The notes below the pieces were generated by a model that did no database searches, was not told the DNA's origin, and was given only the letters and a program-made list of their open reading frames with translations. Source: Halopelagius inordinatus (GTDB taxonomy: Archaea > Halobacteriota > Halobacteria > Halobacteriales > Haloferacaceae). Taken from it: a DNA stretch of 64,000 nucleotides. Position numbers and translations under genes: made by a program. Below, piece after piece: positions 17,496 through 28,893 of this stretch. Location: positions 1-64,000 of the forward strand of contig NZ_FOOQ01000008.1 of assembly GCF_900113245.1 (NCBI RefSeq), read 5' to 3'. The first letter of the stretch is position 1, and every line of letters starts with the position of its first letter.

Positions 17496-17503
17496 CTTTA
17501 TCG
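17496..17503 (+). promoter_or_regulatory. TATA box of ABC exporter operon
   Basis: CTTTATCG centred about 27 nt before the ATG at 17526, preceded by an AT-rich stretch (TTTTTGCACCAAACC). Indicates leaderless transcription of the two-gene ABC operon. Confidence 0.6.
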
Positions 17504-17525
17504 GATGACCTGACTACCCTCGGGC

Positions 17526-18464
17526 ATGGCCGCCATCGAACTACACGGGGTGACGAAGCGGTACGAAGACGTCACCGCCGTCTCTGATCTCTCTCTCACG
17601 GTCGAAGAAGGGGAGGTATTCGGCTTTCTCGGGCCGAACGGAGCGGGAAAATCGACCACTATCAACGTCCTCTTGGACTTCGTCCGCGCGACGGAGGGGA
17701 CGGTTCGCGTCCTCGGACACGACGCTCACGCCGAGAGCGTCGCGGTCAGGTCGCGCACGGGCGTCCTCCCCGAGGGGTTCGACGTCTACGACCGCCTCAC
17801 CGGTCGGGCGCACATAGAGTTCGCGATAGACTCGAAGGAAGTCGAAGCCGACCCGGACGCCGTCCTCGAACGCGTCGGCATCGCCGACGCGGCGGACAGG
17901 AAGGCCGGGGGGTACTCGAAGGGGATGCGGCAACGCCTCGCTCTCGGGATGGCTCTCGTCGGCGACCCCGACCTCCTCGTGTTGGACGAACCCTCCTCGG
18001 GTCTCGACCCCGCCGGAGCGAAGGAGATGCGCGACATCGTCTCGGAGGAGGCCGAACGCGGTACGACGGTGTTTTTCTCCAGTCACGTCCTCGAACAGGT
18101 CGAAGCCGTCTGCGACCGCGTCGGCATCATGCGCGAAGGCGAACTCGTCGCAGAAGACACCATCGAGGGGCTTCGCGAGGCGGTCGGAACGGAGTCGACG
18201 CTCCGGGTCACCACCGCGGGCGATGCCATCCCCGACACCGACGCTCTCACCGCCCTCGACGGCGTCAGTTCGGTCTCCACCGACGGCGAGACGCTCTTGG
18301 TCTCCTGTGACAGCGACGCGAAGACGGCCGTCATCGGCGAACTGGAATCCCAAGGCGTCGAAGTGACCGACTTCGAGACGCGCGAGGCGTCGCTCGAAGA
18401 CCTCTTTCTCGCCTACACCGGACAAGACGACGAGACGGCCGACGGCGCGGAGGTTCGCGCATGA
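17526..18464 (+). CDS. ABC-2 type transporter, ATP-binding protein
   Basis: A 312-residue ATPase. Walker A is GPNGAGKST, the signature is YSKGMRQRL, Walker B is LLVLDEPSSGLDP and the H-loop is SSHVLEQV. It belongs to the drug/polymer exporter (CcmA/NatA-like) class, with a C-terminal domain of about 90 residues after the H-loop, typical of ATPases paired with ABC-2 permeases. Its last four bases overlap the start of the permease gene (ATGA at 18461), so the two form one complex and are translationally coupled. The substrate cannot be told from sequence: lipid, drug, copper-related (NosF-like) or peptide export are all possible. The operon is flanked by two hairpin arrays. Confidence 0.93.
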   Translation: MAAIELHGVTKRYEDVTAVSDLSLTVEEGEVFGFLGPNGAGKSTTINVLLDFVRATEGTVRVLGHDAHAESVAVRSRTGVLPEGFDVYDRLTGRAHIEFAIDSKEVEADPDAVLERVGIADAADRKAGGYSKGMRQRLALGMALVGDPDLLVLDEPSSGLDPAGAKEMRDIVSEEAERGTTVFFSSHVLEQVEAVCDRVGIMREGELVAEDTIEGLREAVGTESTLRVTTAGDAIPDTDALTALDGVSSVSTDGETLLVSCDSDAKTAVIGELESQGVEVTDFETREASLEDLFLAYTGQDDETADGAEVRA

Positions 18465-19384
18465 CGTGGCGCGCAGTCGCGCGAAAGGACTTCCAAGACG
18501 CCATCCGGTCGCGGTGGCTGTTCGGCGCGACGGCGTTCTTCGTGCTCTTCGTCGGCGGGGCCACCGCCCTGTTCTTCGGTCTACTCCTCCCTCCGGGGGC
18601 GCGGGACGCGTCGAACCTGTTCGGCTTCTTCGCGAACCTCGGCGTCTTCAGCCTCTCGTTCCCCGGTCTGCTGGCACTCATCCTCGGGTTCATCGGTCTC
18701 TCTACGTCCTACGGCGCTGTCATCGACGAACGCGAGTCGGGCTCTCTGAAGCTGATGCTCTCGCTTCCGAACTCGCGGCGTGACGTCGTCGTCGGCAAAC
18801 TCCTCGGTCGGAGCGCCGTCGTCGCCGTCGCCTTGCTCGCGGGCTTTCTCGCCGCCTTCGTCGGCTTCGTAGCGACCGGAACCACGGTCGATTACGGCGC
18901 GTTCGTCCCGCACGTCGCTTTGACCGTCCTCCTCGGCGTCGCCTTCGTCTCCATCGGCCTCGGCATCTCCGCCGCTGCCGACTCCGGACGGGAGGCGACG
19001 TTGGCGACGCTCGGTCTCTACCTCATCTTCGGCATCCTCTGGTCGTCGATCGCGGAGGGTATCCCGAAACTCCTCAACTACGCTGCGACGGAGGCCCCCT
19101 TCCTCTCGCCTCTCGAAAATCTCACGCGGGTTAAAATCGGCCTGTTCCTGAAGTACGTCAACCCGCTGAAGACGTACGAGACGCTCGCTGCGCAGGTGTA
19201 CTACGGTGCCGAGCAGGCGCGTCTCGTCTCGGCGGCCTTCGGCGAACAGGCCGTTCTCGGCCCACTGTTCCAAGAGAGCATGCCGTTTTACTTCACCGGG
19301 TGGTTCCTGATGCTCGTCCTGTTGGCGTGGATCGTGGTCCCGGTCGCTCTCGGCTACCTCGTCTTCGAGAGACAGGACCTCTGA
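18461..19384 (+). CDS. ABC-2 type transporter, permease protein
   Basis: A 307-residue membrane protein with about six transmembrane segments, opening MTWRAVARKDFQDAIRSRW, the usual amphipathic elbow helix of ABC-2/NosY-type permeases. It carries GAVIDERESGSLKLMLSLPNSRRDVVVGKLLGR, the conserved cytoplasmic EXE-like loop that contacts the ATPase. It pairs with the preceding ATPase through a 4-nt overlap. The large extracellular loop between the fifth and sixth segments (about residues 205-270) contains no cysteine. A CCACCTTTTT tract and hairpin array follow directly. Substrate unknown. Confidence 0.9.
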   Translation: MTWRAVARKDFQDAIRSRWLFGATAFFVLFVGGATALFFGLLLPPGARDASNLFGFFANLGVFSLSFPGLLALILGFIGLSTSYGAVIDERESGSLKLMLSLPNSRRDVVVGKLLGRSAVVAVALLAGFLAAFVGFVATGTTVDYGAFVPHVALTVLLGVAFVSIGLGISAAADSGREATLATLGLYLIFGILWSSIAEGIPKLLNYAATEAPFLSPLENLTRVKIGLFLKYVNPLKTYETLAAQVYYGAEQARLVSAAFGEQAVLGPLFQESMPFYFTGWFLMLVLLAWIVVPVALGYLVFERQDL

Positions 19385-19386
19385 CA

Positions 19387-19397
19387 CCCACCTTTTT
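19387..19397 (+). terminator. T-tract terminator after ABC permease
   Basis: CCCACCTTTTT beginning two bases after the permease stop codon, identical to the string at 17248-17258. Followed by hairpin array B. Confidence 0.5.
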
Positions 19398-19406
19398 ACT
19401 TCGTCG

Positions 19407-19640
19407 GGTCGCGCTCCGCGCGACCGCTCTCCACGGGCGACCTGCAAGTCGCCCGTGCGGAAGCGAGACGGCTCTGCCGTCTCGCCCTCCTCGCAAAAAT
19501 CTGGACCATCGCCAGAAATCTCCGATTTCTGGCTATTCAGCCAGAACGCTGCGCGTTCTGGCGACAAAAAGGGCCGCCGACGAGCGGCCTTTGGCCGCGA
19601 TTTCGGCGGTGAACCGCTCGCTTCGCTCGCGGACGGTCGA
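19407..19640. repeat. GC-rich hairpin array B
   Basis: This is the main content of the 353-bp gap between the convergent ABC operon and ligA. It contains six perfect hairpins. Five have triplet loops: GGTCGCGC/GCGCGACC (19407-19425), GCGAGACGGC/GCCGTCTCGC (19463-19485), GCCAGAAATC/GATTTCTGGC (19511-19533), GCCAGAACGC/GCGTTCTGGC (19540-19562) and GCGGCC/GGCCGC (19584-19598). The sixth, CACGGGCGAC/GTCGCCCGTG (19432-19457), has a six-base loop. Stems are 6-10 bp. It shares the GGTCGCGC stem and the GCGTTCTGGCGACAAAAA string with array A. The remainder, 19641-19737, shows nothing I can name. Confidence 0.75.
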
Positions 19641-19737
19641 TACGACTGAAACGCTTCTCGAAGTCGCTACCGACGGACGCTCGCCGAACCGAAGAGAAGG
19701 GGCGTGGAACCGACCGCCTCCTCCGTGAACCGCCGCC

Positions 19738-21921
<2,184 letters not shown>

Positions 21922-24237
21922 CTACTCCAGTCCGGTCTTCGCCCGTTCGCGGACGGACTCGCTCGGGTCGTTCTCCGCCGCCTCGCGGAGCAGTCGGCGC
22001 GCCTTCGGCCCGCCCAGGCGGCCGAGTGCGGTCACCGCCGCGCGGCGAAGCGGCGTCGGAGCGTCGCCCAACACCGACTCCATCGCCGTCACGACGCGCG
22101 CGTCCGCCTCGCCCAGACGTCCGAGAGCGTCGATGGCCTCGCGGCGAACGTCGGCGCTCGGGTCCGTCGTCGCGCGGTCACAGAGCGGTGACGTCGCCGC
22201 CGTCGTTTCGAGTCTCGCGCTCGCGCGACACGCCCGCCGTCGGACGCTCGGGTCGTCGTCGTCGAGGGCGGCGACCACCGTCGGAATCGCTCTCGGGTCG
22301 CCGATGCGGCCGAGTGCCGCGACGGCGTTCCACCGGAGTTCGGACTCCTCGCCGTACGCCGCACAGAGCGGACCGACCGCGTTCGGATGCGCCTGCGCGC
22401 CGAGCGCTTCCATCGCCCACGACCGGACGGCGGAGACGGGGTCGTCCAATCGCCGGATGAGCGCCTCCACCACGCGTTCCCGCGTCGCCTCGGACAGTTC
22501 CGCGCCGTCTTGGAAGTGTTCGGCCCGCGCGCCGAGTTCGGCGAACGCCCCGGCGGCCTCCTGTCGGACGTCGGGGTCGTCGTCGGTCAACCGCCGGAGC
22601 AGTCCCGGGACGGCGCGTTCGTCGTCGTCCCAGCGGACCACCGAGATGGCCTCGCGGACCACCGACGGGTCGTCGTCGCCCAACGCTTCGACGACGAGTT
22701 CGTGCGCGCGGTCCCCGTCGGTGACGCGGAGGACGCGCACCACAGTCTCTCTGAGTCTCGGGTCGTCGCTCGTTCGGAGCACGTCCGCAAAGCGGTCCAT
22801 CGCCGCCGTCGGGTCCACCTCGCGCGCCGCGCGGACGACGGCGTCTCTCGTCGCCCCGTCCGTCTCGGCGCTCGCGGCGTCGAAGAGAGCGTCGAGTGCG
22901 TCGGGGTCGCCGATGGTCGAGAGGGCCGTCGCGGCGGCCCGCCGAACCGCCTCGTCGTCGTCCGCGAGTCTGGCGACGAGGGCGTCGACCGCTCTGGGGT
23001 CCGAGAGAACGTCGAGTGCGCGGACGACCGCTCGCCGGTCCGACGCCGAGAGCGGGTCGTCCAACGCCTCGACGAGGGCGGGCACCGCCGACCGAACGCC
23101 GCGTCGGGCGAGTTCCGCCGCCGCGTCGGCGCGGTTCTCGCGGTCCGATAGCGCCCCCCGGAGGCGGTCCTCCGACCAGTCTCCGGCCGACGGCCCAGTC
23201 ACCACGTCGAGACCGCGGAGGTCCGTCCGTCCGGCGCGGACGGTGAGTCTGTCGCCGACGGCGACCGTCGGGAGGTCGCTCGGGTCGAACGCGACGGTTC
23301 CCTCGCCCACGTCGAGTATCGCGCGGCCGTCGGCGACCGAGACCACCTCGCCGCGAAAGCGGGTTCCGCTCCACTCGAAGGCCTCTGCGCCGGAGTCGAT
23401 GCCGACGCTCACGTCCGAGAGCGTCGCCCGCCGGTCCGCCTCGCCAACGGCGCTGCCGACCGTCGGCTCTGCGAGCCAGATTCGCGCGACGGCGCGCGAC
23501 CCTCTTTCGGCGGCCTCAGCGCGTCCGTCCGGGTCGTAGACGCCGACTCTCGCGCCCCCGGACGTGACGAGGGTCCGGCGGCGCTCTCGGCTCTCGTCGG
23601 GCGTCGCGGCGACGTTTCCGCCCCGCGTCTCGCGGGCCGCCGAACCCGGTTCGGCGACCGTATCGAGGAGGCGAACGGGGAGGCCCCACGCGTCGAACTC
23701 CGCGGCGGCGAGGTGGAGCGACTGCGTCTCCGCGCGGAGGTCGGCGACGCTCTCTGCGAGGGTCGGGTTCGTCTCGGCCACCGCGTCGCAGAACGTCTCG
23801 ACGACCGAGAGAATCTCGGCGACGAGTGCGCGCCGGTCCGCGAGCACCCGTTCGGAGCGGTCCGGTTCGGTCGCCGCGTCGTCGCCGACGGCGTCCGGGA
23901 CCGTTCCGTCGGGGTACGTCAACTCCGGTTTCTCGGGTCCGGGGTCGGAGGCGAACCACGTCTCGACGGCGTCGCCGTCGGGTTCGAAGCGGAACTCCTC
24001 GCTCTCCTCGAAGAACTCGACGACCGCCGACTCGCCGTCGAGGAGGGCCGACGCCGCGGACATCAGTTGACCGAGATGCCACCGGAGGTGGTCTCTCCCG
24101 CGCCCCACCTCCCGTCCCCCGACGACGAGGCAAACGCTCGTCGGCGGGTCTGCGTCTCCCCCGCGGATTCGGTCGTACACCGTGGCGTCGTACGCGATAC
24201 CGATGCGCACGTCCGTCTCACCGGACCCCTTCGGCAT
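21922..24237 (-). CDS. HEAT-repeat protein with unrecognised N-terminal domain
   Basis: A 771-residue acidic protein. Residues 1 to about 130 (MPKGSGETDVRIGIAYDATV start) and a helical stretch to ~230 match no family I know. An OB/S1-like beta segment follows (FRGEVVSVADGRAILDVGEGTVAF, then VAVGDRLTVRAG). From about 350 to the end there are a dozen or so HEAT/PBS-lyase repeats of ~31 residues with the pattern DDPSVRRRACRASARLE and ADVRREAIDALGRLG. Such repeats form solenoids for protein binding. ATG 24237 is chosen because the extra 11 upstream residues look non-coding. It lies just upstream of ligA on the same strand (75 bp), so co-transcription is possible. Partner unknown. Confidence 0.85.
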   Translation of the reverse strand: MPKGSGETDVRIGIAYDATVYDRIRGGDADPPTSVCLVVGGREVGRGRDHLRWHLGQLMSAASALLDGESAVVEFFEESEEFRFEPDGDAVETWFASDPGPEKPELTYPDGTVPDAVGDDAATEPDRSERVLADRRALVAEILSVVETFCDAVAETNPTLAESVADLRAETQSLHLAAAEFDAWGLPVRLLDTVAEPGSAARETRGGNVAATPDESRERRRTLVTSGGARVGVYDPDGRAEAAERGSRAVARIWLAEPTVGSAVGEADRRATLSDVSVGIDSGAEAFEWSGTRFRGEVVSVADGRAILDVGEGTVAFDPSDLPTVAVGDRLTVRAGRTDLRGLDVVTGPSAGDWSEDRLRGALSDRENRADAAAELARRGVRSAVPALVEALDDPLSASDRRAVVRALDVLSDPRAVDALVARLADDDEAVRRAAATALSTIGDPDALDALFDAASAETDGATRDAVVRAAREVDPTAAMDRFADVLRTSDDPRLRETVVRVLRVTDGDRAHELVVEALGDDDPSVVREAISVVRWDDDERAVPGLLRRLTDDDPDVRQEAAGAFAELGARAEHFQDGAELSEATRERVVEALIRRLDDPVSAVRSWAMEALGAQAHPNAVGPLCAAYGEESELRWNAVAALGRIGDPRAIPTVVAALDDDDPSVRRRACRASARLETTAATSPLCDRATTDPSADVRREAIDALGRLGEADARVVTAMESVLGDAPTPLRRAAVTALGRLGGPKARRLLREAAENDPSESVRERAKTGLE

Positions 24238-24333
24238 GCGTCCGAGAGGGCCGTAGTGCGAAAAAAGCACTTCGGTGCGACTCCGGTCCGGGTTTGTCGC
24301 CTCGACAGATTCGCCGGATGCCGTAACCGCCGG

Positions 24334-24340
24334 TTATAAG
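24334..24340 (+). promoter_or_regulatory. TATA box of metY (first copy)
   Basis: TTATAAG centred about 30 nt upstream of the metY ATG at 24367; one of the best TATA boxes in the window. Confidence 0.65.
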
Positions 24341-24366
24341 ACGACGCGGTAATATGCGTGTGATAC

Positions 24367-25704
24367 ATGAACGACGGTTTCCACACCCGGAGTCTGCACG
24401 CCGGGCAGAAACCGGACTCGGCGACGGGTGCCCGCGCCCCGCCCCTCTATCAGACCACCTCATACGCGTTCGAGGACGCGGACCACGCCGCGGACCTGTA
24501 CGCTCTCGACGCCGAGGGCGACGTCTACTCCCGCATCTCGAACCCGACGACGCGCGTCCTCGAAGACAGGTTGGCGGCGTTGGAGGCGGGCGCCGGGGCA
24601 GTCGCCACCGCGTCCGGGATGGCCGCACTCGACGCCGCGACGAGCATCCTCGCTCGCGCGGGCGACAACATCGTCGCGAGCGCCGATATGTACGGCGGCA
24701 CCTCCACGTACTTCACCAAGATGGCGACTCGACGCGGCGTGGACATCCGCGTCGTGGACACCCTCGATTACGACGCCTACGCGGACGCGGTAGACGAACG
24801 CACCGCGTTCGTCCACGCCGAGACCATCGCGAACCCCTCGCTGAAGACGCCCGACTTCGAGCGTCTGGCCGACATCGCACACGAGGCGAAAGCGCCCTTG
24901 GTCGTCGACAACACCTTCGCGACGCCGTATCTCTGCCGACCCATCGAACACGGCGCGGACATCGTCTGGGAGTCGACGACGAAGTGGATTCACGGTTCCG
25001 GCACCACCGTCGGCGGCGTCCTCGTCGACGGCGGCGCGTTCCCGTGGGAACACGCCGACTACGACGAACTCTCCGGCGAGAACCCGGCGTTCGGCGTGAA
25101 CTTCGTCGAACGGTTCGGCGACCGGGCGTTCGCCGTCGCCGCCCGCCAGCGTTCGCTCAGAACGCTCGGCAGCCAACAGTCGCCGTTCGACGCGTGGCAG
25201 ACGATTCAGGGGCTCGAAACGCTCCCGCTTCGGATGGAGAAACACTGCGAGAACGCCCGCGAGGTGGCGACGTTCCTCCGCGACCACGACGACGTGGCGT
25301 GGGTGTCGTACCCCGGGTTCGAGGACCACGAGACCCACGAGAACGCCTCGAAGTATCTCGACCACGGTCCCGCGAGCGAAGCGAGTGAGACCTCGGCGGA
25401 CGGAACGTCCGCCGGTGGGTTCGGCGGCATGGTGACGTTCGGCCTCGAAGCCGGGTTCGAGGCGGCGAAAGCCACCTGCGAGAACGTCGAACTCGCCTCC
25501 TTCCTCGCGAACATCGGCGACGCGAAGACGCTCATCATCCACCCCGCCTCCACCACCCACGCGCAGTTGAGCGCCGACGAACAACGCGCCGCGGGCGTCG
25601 GCCCGGACCTGCTTCGCCTCTCCGTCGGTATCGAGGACGCGAGCGACGTCATCGCGGACTTGGACGGGGCCATCCGACGCGCGACGGAGGACGCCACGAG
25701 ATGA
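24367..25704 (+). CDS. metY: O-acetylhomoserine sulfhydrylase (first copy)
   Basis: A 445-residue PLP enzyme of the Cys/Met metabolism family, O-acetylhomoserine aminocarboxypropyltransferase type. The start is [20 protein letters not shown], the PLP lysine is K206 in [11 protein letters not shown], and the tail contains the typical [20 protein letters not shown]. It makes homocysteine (or methionine) from O-acetylhomoserine and sulfide (or methanethiol). It overlaps metX by ATGA, so substrate production and use are coupled. A short Ser/Ala-rich insertion ([19 protein letters not shown], near residue 335) is absent from the second copy at 27544. The two copies share a 59-nt identical stretch. 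Confidence 0.95.
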   Translation: MNDGFHTRSLHAGQKPDSATGARAPPLYQTTSYAFEDADHAADLYALDAEGDVYSRISNPTTRVLEDRLAALEAGAGAVATASGMAALDAATSILARAGDNIVASADMYGGTSTYFTKMATRRGVDIRVVDTLDYDAYADAVDERTAFVHAETIANPSLKTPDFERLADIAHEAKAPLVVDNTFATPYLCRPIEHGADIVWESTTKWIHGSGTTVGGVLVDGGAFPWEHADYDELSGENPAFGVNFVERFGDRAFAVAARQRSLRTLGSQQSPFDAWQTIQGLETLPLRMEKHCENAREVATFLRDHDDVAWVSYPGFEDHETHENASKYLDHGPASEASETSADGTSAGGFGGMVTFGLEAGFEAAKATCENVELASFLANIGDAKTLIIHPASTTHAQLSADEQRAAGVGPDLLRLSVGIEDASDVIADLDGAIRRATEDATR

Positions 25705-26957
25705 AGACCGACAGCGGAACCGTCGACGTGGGGACGTTCGACTTCGAGTGCGGCGAGGAGATACCGAACCTCCGCGTCGCCTACGAGTCCTACGGCGAGT
25801 TCGACGGTGACAACGCCGTCCTCGTCTGTCACGCCCTCACCGGCAGTCAGAACGTCGCGGGCTACGGCTCCGAGACGACCGGACAGGCCCGCGCGTGGTG
25901 GAACGACATCGTCGGCCCGGGGAAGGCGATCGACACGAACGACTACTTCGTCGTCTGCGCGAACGTCCCCGGGTCGTGTTACGGCACCTCCGGCCCGCCG
26001 AGCGACGGCCCCGACGGCGACCCGTACGGCACCGACTTCCCGCCCGTCACCGTCGGCGACTGGACCCGGTCCCAGCGACTCCTGTTGGACGAACTCGGCG
26101 TCGGCCGCCTGCACGCCGTCGTCGGCGGGAGCGTCGGCGGCATGAACGCCCTCGACTGGGCGAAGCGCTACCCCGACGACGTCCGCCGCGTCGCCTCCGT
26201 CGCCGCCGCGCCCCGCCTCGACCCGCAGTGTCTCGCTCTCGACGCCATCGCCCGCCGCGCCATCACCACGGACCCCGGCTGGAACGGCGGCGACTACTAC
26301 GACATCGACGAGCAACGCGGCGAGGGCGACGAGTCTCGGAACCCCTCCGACGGCGCGCAGGGACCGAAAAACGGCCTCGCCCTCGCGCGGCAACTCGGGC
26401 ACGTGATGTATCTCTCGAAGTCGTCGATGGAGCAGAAGTTCGGCCGCCGCGCCGCCGGACGCGACGCCACGCGGGACACGTTCCCCGCGGACCCCGCGGC
26501 CTCTTTCTTCCCGTACCGCGACGTGGAGTCGTACCTCGACTACCAAGCCGAGAAGTTCGTCGAACGGTTCGACGCCAACTCCTACCTCTATCTCACCCGC
26601 GCGATGGACGACTACGACCTCTCGGAGGGGTACGAGGACGACACGCACGCCGTCGCCGCCTACGAGGGCCAGACGCTGTTGATGTCCTTCACCGGCGATT
26701 GGCACTTCACCACCGAGCAATCGGAAGCCCTCGCGGAGTCGTTCCGCGACGCCGAGGTGCCCGTCGCCCACCACGTCGTCGAATCCGACCACGGCCACGA
26801 CGCGTTCCTCGTGGAACCGGAGAAGGTCGGCCCGCCCCTCCGTGACTTCCTCGATACGGGTATCTCGGGTCGGTCGATTCACGACACCGACGAGGAAGCG
26901 GAGGGAGACGACGGCCAGCAGTTCGCGCCCGTCCACAACAGTCTGTTTTCGGGGTGA
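25701..26957 (+). CDS. metX: Homoserine O-acetyltransferase
   Basis: A 418-residue alpha/beta-hydrolase-fold acyltransferase. The nucleophile is S144 in [14 protein letters not shown], and the catalytic Asp and His lie in the C-terminal part ([23 protein letters not shown]). It transfers acetyl from acetyl-CoA to L-homoserine, giving the substrate of the adjacent metY products. A negatively charged insertion ([20 protein letters not shown], about residues 200-220) is a haloarchaeal feature. The start overlaps metY by four bases. Acetyl rather than succinyl specificity is inferred from the family and the metY neighbour. Confidence 0.95.
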   Translation: MKTDSGTVDVGTFDFECGEEIPNLRVAYESYGEFDGDNAVLVCHALTGSQNVAGYGSETTGQARAWWNDIVGPGKAIDTNDYFVVCANVPGSCYGTSGPPSDGPDGDPYGTDFPPVTVGDWTRSQRLLLDELGVGRLHAVVGGSVGGMNALDWAKRYPDDVRRVASVAAAPRLDPQCLALDAIARRAITTDPGWNGGDYYDIDEQRGEGDESRNPSDGAQGPKNGLALARQLGHVMYLSKSSMEQKFGRRAAGRDATRDTFPADPAASFFPYRDVESYLDYQAEKFVERFDANSYLYLTRAMDDYDLSEGYEDDTHAVAAYEGQTLLMSFTGDWHFTTEQSEALAESFRDAEVPVAHHVVESDHGHDAFLVEPEKVGPPLRDFLDTGISGRSIHDTDEEAEGDDGQQFAPVHNSLFSG

Positions 26958-27059
26958 CGCCGTCGTTCTGCTCCTCGCGGCGGTGCTGACCCCCGACGAC
27001 CGGCCGAGTTCTCGCCTCCGACCCGAAGGAATTTGTCCGTCTCGGACGACGACTCGGGT

Positions 27060-27416
27060 ATGTCTACGCTCCGACTCGCCGGTCGAATCGCGGCGCTCGC
27101 GGCCGCGGTACCGGCTTACTACGTCGCGTACATCTTGCTCGCGGAGACTGTCCCCGCCGACGCCGTTCTCGCCGCGGGCGGCGCGTCCCTCGTCGTCGCT
27201 CTCGGTGCGACGTACGTGGCCCTCATCCCCGACGGACTGGGCGCACGAACCGTCGGCGTCTCGTTCGGCGGCCTGTTGCTCGTCGTCGCCGTCGTCACCC
27301 TCGCCGCACCGCTTTTCACGACGCTCACCCGATTCGGACTCGGACTCGGCGTCGGCGCGGTGGGTCTCGTTCTCCTGTTTGCGGGCGCGTCCGTCGCGGA
27401 GACGCACGCCGTCTGA
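27060..27416 (+). CDS. Small membrane protein, four predicted TM segments
   Basis: A 118-residue hydrophobic protein with four predicted membrane spans: IAALAAAVPAYYVAYILLA, VLAAGGASLVVALGATYVAL, VGVSFGGLLLVVAVVTLAAP and LGLGVGAVGLVLLFAGASVA. Family not recognised. The ATG at 27060 is preferred to a TTG nine codons upstream. It sits between metX and the second metY gene in the same orientation, but separated from both by about 100 bp, so co-transcription is possible but not evident. The function is unknown. Confidence 0.7.
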   Translation: MSTLRLAGRIAALAAAVPAYYVAYILLAETVPADAVLAAGGASLVVALGATYVALIPDGLGARTVGVSFGGLLLVVAVVTLAAPLFTTLTRFGLGLGVGAVGLVLLFAGASVAETHAV

Positions 27417-27509
27417 GTGCGAATTTCCGTCGTATCGACGGACGACCGAACTGATTTCGCGGCGAGAGTCGATTGCTCGCGGACCCCGGCGTATTTTGTA
27501 ACGACGGGG

Positions 27510-27527
27510 GTATTTACCACGGGGTAA
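27510..27527 (+). promoter_or_regulatory. TATA box with overlapping palindrome, second metY
   Basis: GTATTTACCACGGGGTAA: the TATA-like GTATTTA (27510-27516) overlaps the inverted repeat TTACC-ACGG-GGTAA (27514-27527). It lies 17-34 nt upstream of the ATG at 27544. A protein bound here would occlude TBP/TFB, so a repressor site is plausible. Confidence 0.4.
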
Positions 27528-27543
27528 GACTAACCAGTTCGGT

Positions 27544-28851
27544 ATGTCAGACGGGAACGACGAGGAGAGGACGCTCGGATTCGACACGCGAAGTCTGCAC
27601 GCCGGACAGGAACCCGACTCGGCGACGGGCGCGCGCGCACCGCCAATCTACCAGACCACGTCGTACGTCTTCGACGACGCCGACGACGCGGCCAGCCAGT
27701 TCGCCTTAGAGAGCGAGGGCTACATCTACTCGCGGTTGATGAACCCGACCATCGCGATGCTGCAAGAACGCCTCGCCTCTCTCGAAGGCGGTATCGGCGC
27801 GGCGGCGACGGCGTCGGGGATGGCGGCGTTCGACCTGGCGAACTTCCTGCTCGCGTCGGCGGGCGACAACGTCGTCTCCGCGTCGTCGCTGTACGGCGGG
27901 ACGTACACCTACCTGACCCACACCGTCGAACGGCGCGGCGTGACGACGAAGTTCGTCGATACGCTCGACTACGACGCCTACGAGGAGGCCATCGACGACG
28001 ACACCGCCTACGTCCACCTCGAAACCATCGGGAACCCCGCGTTGGTGACGCCGGACATAGAGCGAATCGCCGACATCGCCCACGACAACGGCGTCCCCCT
28101 GTTCGTCGACAACACCTTCGCGACGCCGTATCTCTGCCGACCCATCGAACACGGCGCGGACCTCGTGTGGAACTCCACGACGAAGTGGATTCACGGCGCG
28201 GGGACGACCATCGGCGGCGTCCTCGTCGACGGCGGGACGTTCCCGTGGGCCGACCACGCCGAGAAGTATCCCGAGATAGCGCAGGACAACCCCGCCTACC
28301 ACGGCGTGAACTTCTCCGAACGGTTCGGCGACGCGGCGTTCACCTACGCCGCCATCGCCCGCGGACTGCGGGACTTGGGCAACGCCCAGTCGCCGTTCGA
28401 CGCGTGGACGACGATAGAGAAACTGGAATCGCTCCCGATGCGGATGGACCGCCACTGCGAGAACGCACAGACCGTCGCGGAGTTCTTAGACGACCACGAC
28501 GCCGTCTCGTGGGTCAACTACCCCGGCTTGGAGAGCCACGAGACGCACGAGGAGGCCTCGAAGTACTTAGACGGGGGCTACGGCGGCATGATAACGTTCG
28601 GTCTGGCGGAAGGATACGAGGCGGCGAAGGCGACGGTCAACAACGTGGAACTCGCGTCGCTACTGGCGAACGTCGGCGACGCGAAGACGCTCGTCATCCA
28701 CCCCGCCTCGACGACGCACCAGCAACTCACAGAAGACGAACAGGCTGCGGCGGGCGTCACGCCCGACATGGTCCGTCTCTCTGTCGGTATCGAGGACGCC
28801 GACGACATCGTCGCCGACTTGCGGCAGGCCATCGAGTCGGCGTCGAACTGA
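27544..28851 (+). CDS. O-acetylhomoserine sulfhydrylase (second copy)
   Basis: A 435-residue paralogue of the enzyme at 24367, with [20 protein letters not shown] at the start, PLP lysine K214 in [11 protein letters not shown] and the tail HPASTTHQQLTEDEQAAAGV. It belongs to the same O-acetylhomoserine aminocarboxypropyltransferase family; one copy may prefer sulfide and the other methanethiol or O-acetylserine, but the sequence does not decide. It lacks the Ser/Ala-rich insertion of the first copy. Both active-site regions are intact. The upstream palindrome over the TATA box suggests control different from the metY-metX operon. It is followed 42 bp downstream by the PiT permease genes. Confidence 0.93.
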   Translation: MSDGNDEERTLGFDTRSLHAGQEPDSATGARAPPIYQTTSYVFDDADDAASQFALESEGYIYSRLMNPTIAMLQERLASLEGGIGAAATASGMAAFDLANFLLASAGDNVVSASSLYGGTYTYLTHTVERRGVTTKFVDTLDYDAYEEAIDDDTAYVHLETIGNPALVTPDIERIADIAHDNGVPLFVDNTFATPYLCRPIEHGADLVWNSTTKWIHGAGTTIGGVLVDGGTFPWADHAEKYPEIAQDNPAYHGVNFSERFGDAAFTYAAIARGLRDLGNAQSPFDAWTTIEKLESLPMRMDRHCENAQTVAEFLDDHDAVSWVNYPGLESHETHEEASKYLDGGYGGMITFGLAEGYEAAKATVNNVELASLLANVGDAKTLVIHPASTTHQQLTEDEQAAAGVTPDMVRLSVGIEDADDIVADLRQAIESASN

Positions 28852-28863
28852 GGGTAGCGGGTG

Positions 28864-28870
28864 ATTTAAC
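28864..28870 (+). promoter_or_regulatory. TATA box of first PiT gene
   Basis: ATTTAAC centred 27 nt upstream of the GTG at 28894; supports that GTG as the start and a promoter separate from metY. Confidence 0.55.
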
Positions 28871-28893
28871 GCACCCGCCCGCGCAGTCAGACC

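Noticed and set aside
25206-27587. 793-codon minus-strand frame opposite metY-metX
   Set aside because: Antisense of two well-identified genes; no protein motif.
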